DNA from: Plasmopara viticola
Lineage: Eukaryota; Oomycota; Peronosporomycetes; Peronosporales; Peronosporaceae
Assembly: GCA_001695595.3 (NCBI GenBank)
Contig: MBPM02000004.1
Location: 124,001 to 188,000 of the forward strand
Length of the DNA stretch: 64,000 nt
Reading direction: 5' to 3'
Position numbers and translations under genes: made by a program. The notes under the pieces were generated by a model. The model was not told where the DNA came from. It searched no databases and worked only from the letters and a program-made list of their open reading frames with translations. Below are positions 45,046-55,033 of this stretch, one piece after another (within the stretch, counting starts at the first letter, position 1; each line of letters starts with the position of its first letter).

Positions 45046-45339
45046 TTGTATTGTATTGTATTACGTTATCGCGTTGCCAAGTTATGCACGTGCTAGGCTC
45101 TATGGCTAGTCCACGGCATAGAGTGGTGTCCGCATACGTCGGGTCTCGTTCGGCGGGCAGTGCAGCCAGCACCGAGGCCGTGAGGGTCTTCCATTATTTT
45201 GTGTAGTTCTGACTTGGTAAGAGCCCAGGTGGCGCCCTGGTGCTGGAGACCGTCGCGTCGAGGGTGAGACTCGTTAGAGACCTGCAGATGCCCGAGAGCA
45301 CCTGCCCGAAGCGCGCGAGCATTTAGCCCCCGCGCTTGG
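45046..45339 (-). repeat. SINE-like dispersed repeat, copy 1
   Basis: This GC-rich block of about 290 bp is nearly identical to 56952-57244. On the minus strand it ends in an (AATAC)n simple tail at its low-coordinate side (TTGTATTGTATTG on the plus strand). No target duplication is visible at this copy. It contains an open frame of 86 codons on the minus strand that I do not regard as a gene. Confidence 0.75.
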
Positions 45340-45933
45340 AAGGAGGGCGTCACCCCAACCTTTTCCGAAAAATCTAGGTATATACTGCAGAATTGAATAT
45401 TAAATTGTAAGATAGGTGTATTTAATCAAATATGCTTCAAACTATTTATTGCGCACGTCGGTTCCCAAAGTGGTTTTTGACATGTCTAATACCTTCCTCC
45501 ACGCCTTCTCTGTGAAAGGTTCTTTTTGATTCCATCAAAACTAATTGAGAAGGAGCATAATAGATCCGAGTTTCTCTTTGGCAAGTCTACTACGGTTTGT
45601 TTACGTCGGGTCAGAGGTAGATTAACGGCGCTGCGGCTAAAACGATCGAGCGGCGCTGGAAATTAACACACTGTTGATATCATTTGTATATGAATCTCAA
45701 TACGCTATCCGATGTAGTTGCATAAGTATACTGCTTAGGTCTTAACATTTACGTATGATGCAACAATCATAATCAGAAATTGATATTTTTTGCAGAAACG
45801 TAAAATACGAGCTTAAATTACGCATACATTTCCGCATCCATCTATACAATTATTTGGCTATTGCTTCCGACAAAAAACTTTGCCGCGAACTTATCTCGAG
45901 GGCGTAGCTCTTCTCGACCCTAGAACCGCCACC
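45340..45933. other. Intergenic, 3' side of the first cysteine-rich paralogue
   Basis: AT-rich DNA of about 590 bp with no gene or repeat that I can name. Confidence 0.4.
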
Positions 45934-46974
45934 TTAGAGCGAAAACAAGCGTTCATCTAATTTCTGCGTGCCCCCAGGTGTGCGGTCGAATCCGTTTGAC
46001 GGTGTCGTAGCTGCGTTTTGAAATCTCGCGTCAGGTGCCATGTCATGTGGTCCGACGTCGCTTTTATTCCCCATTGGAGCCAAATTCTCTCTAATACCCT
46101 CACTGTGTTTATTCGAAGCCAAATGCAGTTGGTACATTTCCTCCTTCTCTTGCTTCTTCTTCTTACTCTGCGCAAAAGCTCGTATCGACAGCGCAATGGA
46201 AAATAGGGTAGCAAGGCCACCCGCTATTGTTATGATCCATTTCCACACGGGCCACCTGTCGCATTCTGGAGGGTTTGTCCAGTCCGACACGCACACACAT
46301 GTGCGTACACTATCTACGATCTGGACACTCGCTCGCTGGTCATTACAATTTTCGACTGTCTCGTCGGCCTCTAGTGAACTCGAATCGGAACTGCTCCTAC
46401 TGTGACCGGACCTTAAAGTCCCAGTTGGCACCGTAATCTCGCTCGCCTCGCACGTATCGTCCCTCGACGACTCATTCGCTTCGACAGTCACAACGTGCTC
46501 TGGAGACGCTTCGCGACACGCATCCCTGCCCCAGCCTCGAAAATAAAGGGTCCCTGCCGACTTTGCACAGATCAGAAACGTGTCTGCCTTTTTTTCCGCC
46601 GCTGGATCGGAACTGGTCGGGGTCACTGTTTTCTTTTGTCCAGTTTTCAGTGACACGTAAGTGATGTTTTCGACACCCTTCCAAGTGATGGAAAGGTACG
46701 TTCCACCTTTCACGACGGCCGTCACGCCGTCGTCTCTAAACGATACGCTGTCTCCATAGACTGGATCGCCAAGGTTGCCACACTCGAAGCAACAGACGCC
46801 TCCTGTAACTTTTGTGCAATCACTGAAAAGGATCGGGTCGTAACTGTAAGGGACGGATGACGTCTTGCCAATGCAAGTATTGCAGCACTCGGTCGTTGTC
46901 GCTCGAGTTAGATCGACTAAACGTCCAACGGTGACGACTAGATAGAGAGCTCGTACCACCGATTGGCGGTTCAT
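45934..46974 (-). CDS. Cysteine-rich type I membrane protein, tandem paralogue A
   Basis: A single-exon frame of 346 residues, start ATG at 46974. A signal peptide covers about residues 1-25 (hydrophobic ALYLVVTVG). The ectodomain begins TTECCNTCIGKTSS and carries ECC, TC, DC, VCC and a further Cys, then a beta-rich module (GDSVSFRDDGVTAVVKGGTY; ITYVSLKTGQKK; FLICAKSAGTLYFRGWG). A Ser-rich linker follows, then a juxtamembrane EGF-half-like motif TCVCVSDWTNPPECDRWPVW. One membrane helix (about 246-268) is followed by a basic stop-transfer and a polar tail ending in LFSL. I do not recognise the family. Two sister genes lie downstream in coordinates in the same orientation. The protein is probably displayed on the cell surface; the role is unknown. 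Confidence 0.85.
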   Translation of the reverse strand: MNRQSVVRALYLVVTVGRLVDLTRATTTECCNTCIGKTSSVPYSYDPILFSDCTKVTGGVCCFECGNLGDPVYGDSVSFRDDGVTAVVKGGTYLSITWKGVENITYVSLKTGQKKTVTPTSSDPAAEKKADTFLICAKSAGTLYFRGWGRDACREASPEHVVTVEANESSRDDTCEASEITVPTGTLRSGHSRSSSDSSSLEADETVENCNDQRASVQIVDSVRTCVCVSDWTNPPECDRWPVWKWIITIAGGLATLFSIALSIRAFAQSKKKKQEKEEMYQLHLASNKHSEGIRENLAPMGNKSDVGPHDMAPDARFQNAATTPSNGFDRTPGGTQKLDERLFSL

Positions 46975-47448
46975 TCTACGTCCTGTGTGGTAAGAAGGAA
47001 ACTAACGTGCGGAGACAGTGCCCTCACGGGTGGGTACGCGCTAAATCATGCGCGACAGAAAAAAAAGAGGCAGACTGGTGGATCGTTTTGACGAACTATG
47101 ACTTTGCTTTTAAAGATGCACTTCTCACTCAATCAAGAAATATTAGACGAAGTAATCAATTGTATAGTATGTAAAAGATAAATTACCTATCACCTCTTTT
47201 TTTTTTTATCTCAACGTGTAAGAATCTTACTTTTGTGTAAGATCATGCTGACAATTTCCTATGTTGACTATAAAATATCTCAGTTGTTGATTGCATTGTC
47301 AATTGTGTCAATTTGCCAACATTTGCCTTAGTCATCACGCGGACCTGGTATAAATGAGGCCCATGAGCTGGCTCTCCCACAATTCTGCTACTGATTTAGC
47401 AGTAAACAACACGTTGCGTTATGCTCATCGGTAGTATTGATTGTCACT
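46975..47448. other. Intergenic between paralogues A and B
   Basis: This 474 bp spacer must contain the promoter of A. It is AT-rich with a T run at about 47197-47210 and shows no other gene. Confidence 0.45.
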
Positions 47449-48453
47449 CTATAGCGTAAACTCATTTTCAACAGGTTTCTTTGGGACCCCCGAGGTGCGA
47501 TCTGCTTGTGGATCGTACGTGGTGGGGACCGTCATGGCATTGCCATAGTAACTGCTCGTAGCGGTCATCTCCAGTGTCGCGACATTGTCCTTTGGAGTAA
47601 TTTCAGCAAGATCCTTTTCGTCCTCTTCGTCCTGCTTTTTTCGTCGGAGAGTTGGGAGTAGCGCATTTAGCGAAATGAGTATTGAAAACAAAGCAGCCAC
47701 GCCTCCACCAACGGTCACGAGCCATTTCCACACTGGCCACTGATTGCACTCTGGTGGGCCTGTCCAATCCGAGACACAGACACAGGTCTGTTTACCGTCG
47801 ACCACCTGATAACTCGCTCGCTGGGCGTTGCAGGTTTCTACCGTGCCATTGTGTACCGAAGTGGAACCCGAACCAATGGTACTGGACGACGAAGCTTCCT
47901 TGCTTTCGCTCACGTCCGTGGCATCACATGTGGAAGTGCTGGACTCACCCGCTTCTACTGTCACTAAATGTTCTGGCGAAGCTTCACGACAAGTTTCCTT
48001 GCCCCACCCTCGAAAATAAATGGTGCCGGCACTTTTGGCACAGATGAGAAAAGTAGAAGCCTTTGTCATCGCGTTCGTGTCGGTAACTCTAGGCGTCACT
48101 GTCTTCTTTTGACCAGTCTTGAGGGATACGTACGTAACATTCACGACGCCAGTCCAAGTGAACGAAATGTACGTGCCCGCCTTGACAACTGCTGTGACGC
48201 CATCGGAAGCGTACGAGACCGTGTCTCCGTACGTCGGATCGCCCAAATTACCGCAGTCGAAGCAGCACACACCACCCGTCACGTTTGAACACTGCGCAAA
48301 GATCACGGGATCGTACGTATACGCTGCGTTTGCCGTCTTCCCGATGCACGTGCTGCAACATTCCGAGGTGGCGGTAGCCGCAACTGCTGCCCAATTGGCA
48401 GCAATGCTATCGAACGTCAAGACCAGTACGACAAGGAAGAGTGTCAGCATCAT
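47449..48453 (-). CDS. Cysteine-rich type I membrane protein, tandem paralogue B
   Basis: A single-exon frame of 334 residues. The hydrophobic leader MMLTLFLVVLVLTFDSIA is a good signal peptide. The same architecture as the neighbours follows: SECCSTCIGKTANAAYTYDP, VCCFDCGNLGDPTYGDTVSY, FLICAKSAGTIYFRGWG, a Ser/Thr-rich linker, TCVCVSDWTGPPECNQWPVW, one membrane helix (WLVTVGGGVAALFSILISL) and a basic, then acidic, cytoplasmic tail ending NEFTL. All 14 ectodomain cysteines seen in the sister genes are kept. The tail between the membrane and the last 25 residues is unlike those of A and C. Function unknown; a receptor, adhesin or wall-sensing role is conceivable but not shown. Confidence 0.85.
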   Translation of the reverse strand: MMLTLFLVVLVLTFDSIAANWAAVAATATSECCSTCIGKTANAAYTYDPVIFAQCSNVTGGVCCFDCGNLGDPTYGDTVSYASDGVTAVVKAGTYISFTWTGVVNVTYVSLKTGQKKTVTPRVTDTNAMTKASTFLICAKSAGTIYFRGWGKETCREASPEHLVTVEAGESSTSTCDATDVSESKEASSSSTIGSGSTSVHNGTVETCNAQRASYQVVDGKQTCVCVSDWTGPPECNQWPVWKWLVTVGGGVAALFSILISLNALLPTLRRKKQDEEDEKDLAEITPKDNVATLEMTATSSYYGNAMTVPTTYDPQADRTSGVPKKPVENEFTL

Positions 48454-50985
48454 GGATCGGTGTTTACAAAAAAAAAATTGGTACGACAGGCAAAAAACAC
48501 TTTAGTTTCTGACGCACGAACGTACGAAGGCGAAACCACTCTCAAACAGATTGGCGGAAGGGGCATGCATGCCCGTGACGACAATGAAAATTGTAGAAAG
48601 AGACACTTCTCAAAAGCTAGTTCATTATTTTAAAGTTTGGACGGTGGGTCGTCTGGCTTGCCAGACTACGAAACGATCTTGTCCGTTTGTACAAGCTTGT
48701 GCACCAGCACTTCAGATGCTAGAAAGATTTGCAAGACACGTATTATAATACCTTGTCATACCTGCTATCTTTATAAGGAGCTTAGCCTTTCTTAAGCGAC
48801 GGTTTTTCGATTAACCTGTAAAATCAGTTTCTTAGAATATGACTAGAAATACACACACTCGATGTAGTACACAACTTGAAGCACAGTTTACGCCCCGGCT
48901 CGCATACGAAAGCTAGATGGACATTCTTAGTGATGAAAAGCATATTTCCCTCTGTTGGCAAGTAGTGTCCGAAAACACGAAACGTACTTAGTCTATGAGC
49001 ACGTCGATATGGGGCCAGGCGTCGCAGCGGGAATTTTTCAGGTCAAAGGGAGCAGCACAATGACAGAAAGTTCTGGTCGATTATGTGGTTCTAACAATTC
49101 ATTGGTCGTATTTAGACGTATGACAGGTAGACCCTCTGCTAAAAGTATTAACATTTGAGCCGCCGAGAGCCAAAAAGATAAATTGTCAAATTTACAATAC
49201 TTCGCAACAAGCAAACGTTGATCGCGAGAAAAAACACATGTTGTTTGTGTAAAGAATTTGGCGAGTTGCTAGTTCAATCGTGTAAACCATAATTGCGCGG
49301 GCAGACTCTACTCTGGTTCACCAAAAGTTGATAACATTACCATCCGCACCATGCACCGGAACCTATGCTCTGAATGACACTGCTACTATCTTGTATGTTG
49401 TGTCGGTTTCGCGCAGCAAATAGATTAAATTTGTGTTAGCCTTAATGCCTTGTCCAGTCGAGAAATTTATACCCTACTTTCAAGGAGGCCGGAAGCATTG
49501 AAGAGCGGCGAGACACTAATAGTACCCCTTCTACGTCTTACTAACAACGTAGTCTGTACATTAAAACATACATGCCTCTATTTTGGTTTTCTACCCTCAT
49601 TGCTAATCTACAATATTAAGGGGACCGCAAAACCGCGAACCCCCCTACAGTTTTCGTCAACCCCCTCTGCACCTTCTCATAATTTGGTTGGCTGTTGAGG
49701 CACAAAAATGCACGAAGTCGAAGGAGGAGCTGGAGCCAAGTTTGTGGTCGGCGAGTACGACGCAGAGGAGGACGAATTCGTGTCGGTGCAGAGGACGCAC
49801 AACGAACCCACCGACAGATGGGCAGTAAGAAGTTTTCGTGGAGACGTTCGGCTAGGCGAGGTAATCCTATCATCAGGGCAGATTGCGTACCAGATTAGAG
49901 ACTTTAAAAAGTATGTTTGTCGACAAGAGATACAGAAATGATGTCGAGATATTGGACCAACAACCTGCAAAATGTAATCGGAAGCTTGTTGTCTATACGT
50001 ATTGACCGAGAGTTGGTGCGCAGTGGCTGTTTTACAAGCAAGCGATTGGCATGTACGTATATGAATAAGAGTCTAGTTTGCGAATGTAAAACTTAATGTG
50101 AACGTTTTTTGAAAAAGGGGAGAACGACAACATTTCGTTCCGAGTAAGAGGTAACAGGAGAGTAGTGGGCATTGCTGCAGTACTACAAAAGCAGCAACTT
50201 TGAGAAGCTACGTGGGGAGATGCAGTTGCACGATGGCATGCTGTCTTTACGCTCTTTAGAGCCTGATGTAACTGAGCGATCGCTATATTTTGAGGTAGCT
50301 AGATTTTTCTTTTGTCTGCTCTGGATCGAACGACGATGCGAGCGCCGGAGTCTGTTTACTACAGAGTTTGTCAAGCGGTGGATACAGTACTCTCCCGCCT
50401 TCTGCTGCCCTGTATCCAGCACCAAGCAATTACAATCTATGGATGGGTAAAACGGTGTTAATATTCGCACTAGCACGATCGATGCATGGAGCATTCGCAT
50501 CGTCGCAGAGTGCTTCACACAAGCAAGTCATCGGGGACGATGAAATTTAAAAGCTTTATTAGGTTTTGAAGGCGCAATGTACATGGATATTAATAGGCTG
50601 AAGGTTATAATCTTACAGATTGCCCTGGTTGCTGCAGCCAATCAACGTTAAAGACTAAAATTAGAGGGCTGTATTTGGTAAGGCAAATTGAGGGGTCCCA
50701 TAATTCACATGCTGATTGTATTTTAGGGCCAAGGCAGTCCTTCCCCTTATAAGTATTTAGAGACAGACTCATCTTATGCCTTCTTAGGTGTAACATGCAT
50801 GGTATAGGGGAAAATTTTGGGAAAATTACAATCCCAGACGCAAATAAACGAAAAGGAACTACATTCTGCACAACATGCAGTCTTGCCACCGCCGGTGTCA
50901 TCCCCGGGCCAAAATCACATCTATGAAATGAAAAGAAGGACGAGGTCGCTGCACTATAACATTATTTGTCTGGATCCGTCACCAA
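48454..50985. other. Spacer between paralogues B and C
   Basis: About 2.5 kb of AT-rich sequence. Apart from a 77-codon frame at 49708-49941 (separate entry) and a 90-codon frame near 50172-50450 without an ATG, nothing is recognised. No decayed further copy of the cysteine-rich family was seen. Confidence 0.4.
49708..49941 (+). CDS. Short acidic hypothetical protein or gene fragment
   Basis: An ATG opens 77 codons with non-random composition: VVGEYDAEEDEFVSVQ then RWAVRSFRGDVRLGEVIL and a basic end. It resembles a fragment of a longer protein, perhaps from a mobile element, but I cannot assign a family. An open frame without an ATG at 50172-50450 on the same strand could be a later exon or another fragment. 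Low confidence. Confidence 0.25.
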   Translation: MHEVEGGAGAKFVVGEYDAEEDEFVSVQRTHNEPTDRWAVRSFRGDVRLGEVILSSGQIAYQIRDFKKYVCRQEIQK

Positions 50986-51972
50986 TCACAGCGTGAATTC
51001 ACGGTCTTCAGCCTTTCGCATTCCTCCAGTAATACGGTCCGTCTCAGGATTGTACTTGTAAGAAGGCTTTCCATTCTCATGATACCCGCTCTCTGGCGTC
51101 ACGGTCAGGGTTTCGACGCTCGACTTGGCACCCACGGGTGCCAACGTCGCTTCATACGCCGCTTCCTCTTTTTTCTTCCTCCCAGCAAGGAAAGCACGAA
51201 TGGAAATAATGATAGAAAATAACGCCGCGACACCACCACCAATAGTCACGAGCCATTTCCACAGTGGCCACTGGTCGCACTCGGGCGGGTTCGACCAGTC
51301 GGAAACACAGACACACGTCCGCGTCCCGTCCACCGCCTGCACACTCGCTCGTTGCGGATTGCAATCGTCCACCGTATCATCTTTGGGAAGATTACTGGAC
51401 CCCTCCGAGTCGGGATTCGGCACAACGACGTCATCGGCGTTACATGTATTGGCACTCGAGTCACTCGCTTCGACCGTGACCGAGTGCTCTTGCGACGCTT
51501 CGCGACACGGGTCACTACCCCATCCTCGAAAGTAAATGGTACCTGCTGACTTGGCGCAGATTAAGAACGTGTCAGACTTTTTCTCGGCACCAGTGTCCGA
51601 GATGGTCGGCGTAATAATCTTCTTTTGCCCCTTTTTCAGTGAAATATACGTGACATTCGACACGCCACTCCACGTAAAGGAGATGAACGTGCCTGCTTTC
51701 ACCACGGCAGTCACGCCGTCGTCGCCGTACGAGACTGTGTCGCCAAACGTCGGGTCGCCCAGACTGCCACATTCAAAGCAACACACACCATCGTCCACGC
51801 TCGTGCACTGGTCAAAGATCACGGGGTCGTAACTGTAAGGCGTGTTGGACGTCTTGCCAATACACGTGCTGCAGCATTCCGCAGACGAATTGCCGGCCGA
51901 TTGAACCGTCCTCGCGCGATAGAATGACAACACGAGGCTCAGGACGAGGAATCTAGGCCCGTACACGCTCAT
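50986..51972 (-). CDS. Cysteine-rich type I membrane protein, tandem paralogue C
   Basis: The frame is open from 52077 but has only a GTG there. The ATG at 51972 gives 328 residues and places a good signal peptide at the N-terminus (FLVLSLVLSFYRA), as in the sister genes, so that start was chosen. The ectodomain again has AECCSTCIGKTSNTPYSYDP, VCCFECGSLGDPTFGDTVSY, FLICAKSAGTIYFRGWG, an acidic linker, TCVCVSDWSNPPECDQWPLW, then one membrane helix (WLVTIGGGVAALFSIIISI), a basic stop-transfer and a tail ending REFTL. The last 25 residues (DRITGGMRKAEDREFTL) align with B (DRTSGVPKKPVENEFTL) and A. The family is unrecognised. C lies 2.5 kb from B and has no introns. Confidence 0.85.
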   Translation of the reverse strand: MSVYGPRFLVLSLVLSFYRARTVQSAGNSSAECCSTCIGKTSNTPYSYDPVIFDQCTSVDDGVCCFECGSLGDPTFGDTVSYGDDGVTAVVKAGTFISFTWSGVSNVTYISLKKGQKKIITPTISDTGAEKKSDTFLICAKSAGTIYFRGWGSDPCREASQEHSVTVEASDSSANTCNADDVVVPNPDSEGSSNLPKDDTVDDCNPQRASVQAVDGTRTCVCVSDWSNPPECDQWPLWKWLVTIGGGVAALFSIIISIRAFLAGRKKKEEAAYEATLAPVGAKSSVETLTVTPESGYHENGKPSYKYNPETDRITGGMRKAEDREFTL

Positions 51973-53759
51973 GCTGTGTTTCTTCCTCTTGTTGATGTTG
52001 CTTTTGCTGTGGCGAAATGGAGGCAACCAACCAGTCCAGAGGGCGTCGGCAAATGCGAAACTTTTCGCACGAAACACACGAAATAGAGTCGGTGCGTTGT
52101 CCTGTCCGCTACTTTTTCTGTAACGACAATGCTATAATTACAGCAGCTGGACGGACCTGGGCGGATTTTACATCGATAATACGTGGCCTTTTTGGACTTC
52201 GCGACATCGTGCTTCCAGCTGGTTGCTGCGTCGTGGAGATGTAGAAACACGGCGTTCATTACGGCTGTCGACGAACGGAATGCATCTTGGCACGAAAAGC
52301 GAGCTCAATGCATTGACACCACTCTGATATAACACATGAAAAGCGAGCCATATGCATGTATGGTTGATCTGCAATTTCGGAAAGTTTTCTGTGACTTACA
52401 AGCAAGGAACTGATTTGCCAGAGATTTAGAGGATCGTCTCCATTCGTAAAATTGTTGGAAAATTACACGATCTTTTTCGATCGTAGGAAATTAAACGATT
52501 TTAACCTGCTATTTACACGGGACACTGAACCGTTTAGACAAGGCATAGCTTTTGATAATCTAAGCGGATTTGATTTGAAGCTGAAGTTTATTGGGCTATT
52601 TATGTATTTTACGTAACCACTTGAAATGAAGATGACGTCGAAAAAACCTTTATTCATCAAAGAGAGGCATTTCAAAAGAAGTGCATTAATCGCACATGCC
52701 GAAAACAGATCAGGCAAAACGCGCCCATGATCATGCTGAATGCTGAGTTTGAGAGAGCGGTATTTTGTAAAGTTGACAAAAAACATCAAACATCTGCAAT
52801 GACTTGGAGAGTACATGAACGTGTATGATTGGCCAAATATCATGACAGGAGATGTTGAGCTTGTTATATATTGTTTGGATGCAGAATTGTATCCGCAACT
52901 TGTGCTTGGAACTATATATTTTACTTTAAAAGTATCAATACCAATCCCTAAAATTTTCTAATAATTCCAAATGTGATTCAAACATTATTTGAGCTGATCG
53001 GTAGATCCTCTCGTAACATTTACTTCCCAGTATGACTTCTAGCGTTAAGAGCTATGAGGCTTCATAGCAGTGCGCATCGGATTACTTGCGTCAATGCGAG
53101 AAAAATGGTAGATTATGACCTGCCAACATCGGCATTAGGAGATAAAGAGCGTTGATGCCTTTCTCAAAGAAGGCCGAACCTTACTCACAAGTCGTCGGCT
53201 TATACTACCTAGTCGAGTCGCGTAAAGGAGCTTTTATCGATACTGCGCTCGCCTGGGCTACACACTCGCGAAACTGTTCATCGCACACACCGTGTTTAAA
53301 ACCGTCTAATGTACTCCCTAAGCACCCCAGCCCGTTGTTCAATTATTCGCTGATGCCCGATAAGCCAAGGCTCATTCCTTATCGGCTCGGTGAGGCAGCA
53401 AAGCAAAGAGTGGAGCTGCAGCAAGTTGATTTACACCTCAATCTTACTTCAAGAGCAAGCCACCTGACAAGCCGGCTGTGATTGCCCAAGAGGCACCATA
53501 ACCTGGAACTTCAATCATCACGGACGCTCAGCTTGAGACTTTATGGCTCAAAAGATGAGAGGCTTGGTGCCGGCAATGCGAGCTGTACCTGAGCTACTCA
53601 CTCCTCATAGAAAAATAGGAACGATGCAATGAAAGCAAGCGTTCAGTACAAGAGTACAAATAGTGACCTTTCCGCTCATTTTTTTGGGACAGTATCCGCA
53701 AAGGCGACGTGCAAGCTGTATAATTTCTTTATTGCTTAGCTAAAGGCTTGTCGTCGACT
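51973..53759. other. Intergenic region upstream of paralogue C
   Basis: It contains the promoter of paralogue C at its left end. A 109-codon plus-strand frame at 53152-53481 resembles nothing and is probably chance. No other element was identified. Confidence 0.4.
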
Positions 53760-54850
53760 GCCAGCGAACATCTCGCCGGATGTCTACGACCAGGTCATCG
53801 TGGTCTCGGACAGTAGGTCGAACCGCTGTGGATCCGAGGGCATTCCGTTTATATTCACGTACTTCGTCCGTATCGACCACAAACCAGCCACCGTCCTGAC
53901 GACCGTCGTGAACAAGACGGCTAAGACGACCAACGGAGTCAAGGGCTTCGCCGTTCTACCGGTTTAAAGGCACTTCGGGCTTGGCCGCGTTGTTCAAGTT
54001 GATTGATTACGCCAAAAAGCTCGTCGAACTTTTAAAGCAGTTCAATTCGCAGTCCCAACTCACCAAGATGCTCAAGCAGCAAAACGCAACTCGCTGGAAA
54101 TCAAAGCTCCTCTGTCTGTACAGCATCTATGAGATGTTCGACGAGGGCGTCAATATGCTCAAGCAGAAGGACCAGCTGGCCAAAGTGAACAACTTCTCGC
54201 TGACGCTGCTGCAGTTTCTCGACGTGTTCCAGTGGGCGACGCTGTCACGCTGCACAAGATTGTGTACATCCGTCATCGACTGCTCGAGTACCTGCAGCCG
54301 GTCATTATCGACGTCATTGACAAACAGGACGCGGTCATCCAGCCGGCAGACAGCACCTCGCTCGTTGCCTTCAAGCGTATCCTGAAGCCGTGCCTGCTGG
54401 AGACGTTTGTCGTCTTGGACATTCACGTCAAGGCGGCGCTGCTGGATCCTATGGTCAAGCGCCGTCTTGTGGAGATGGGCGTCGAGCCGGACTAGATCGA
54501 ATCGGCTAAGAAGAAGATCGAGAAGGACATGGCCAAGTTTGGCATGCTGTTCGACGACGACGAGCCGGAAGTGGAACCTCTTCGCAAGAAGGCGCGCATC
54601 GTCATGCACGGCCACTCGATGTACGACATGGACGATGAGAATCCGACGACAATCTTGAGTCGCTTGAAGACGCCAGCAACTACAACAGCCGCATCGATAT
54701 CGAGTACGCGCAGTATTGGCAGCACAAGATCACCGAAGTTGAAAAGCAGGCCTTTCAAGTGGACGGCGACTTCCAGGTCCTGGTCTGAAGCGGGTCGGGG
54801 TCACGCGGTTCCCCATCATGGCGTACGTCGCGCGCTGCATCCTGTGCGGA
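53760..54850 (+). pseudogene. hAT transposase remnant, central part
   Basis: Plus-strand frames, broken by stops and shifts, give hAT-type text in order: VIVVSDSRSNRCGSEG and VVNKTAKTTNGVKGF near 53790-53960; QNATRWKSKLLCLYSIYEMF near 54080-54140; LHKIVYIRHRLLEYLQPVI near 54250-54310; and PIMAYVARCIL near 54810-54840, which corresponds to the region just before the conserved dimerisation motif. The expected continuation (PASSA...) is not on this strand but on the opposite one at 54852-55033. No intact frame remains. Confidence 0.7.
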
Positions 54851-54851
54851 A

Positions 54852-55033
54852 TTAAGTATGACTGAATGTACCGTTTGTAAATAAATTGCCGCGGCAAATG
54901 TCGCGATTTGAGTGCACGAACACCAGGTCATTGACGACAAGCGGCTTGAGCCTGTTGTGCTTCTTGGTGAGTATGTTGCCCGCATCCGAGAAGATGTTTT
55001 TGGACATGGCGCTGGAAGCCGGAATGGCGGCTG
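54852..55033 (-). pseudogene. hAT transposase C-terminal block, inverted
   Basis: The minus strand reads IPASSAMSKNIFSDAGN and then LTKKHNRLKPLVVNDLVF, the classic hAT dimerisation motif. It is the piece missing from the plus-strand remnant immediately to the left, and its orientation is opposite. GGGTGGGCATGGGTGGGCG at about 55066-55085 beyond it resembles hAT terminal repeats. Confidence 0.7.

Noticed and set aside
45093..45353. 86-codon frame inside the SINE-like repeat
   Set aside because: The second copy of the repeat keeps only part of this frame, so it is not conserved as protein.
51973..52077. Longer N-terminus for paralogue C
   Set aside because: The upstream frame starts only at GTG, adds a basic segment before the signal peptide, and the sister genes start at the equivalent of 51972.
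53152..53481. 109-codon plus-strand frame
   Set aside because: No recognised motif and no membrane or repeat features; the length is compatible with chance in this region.
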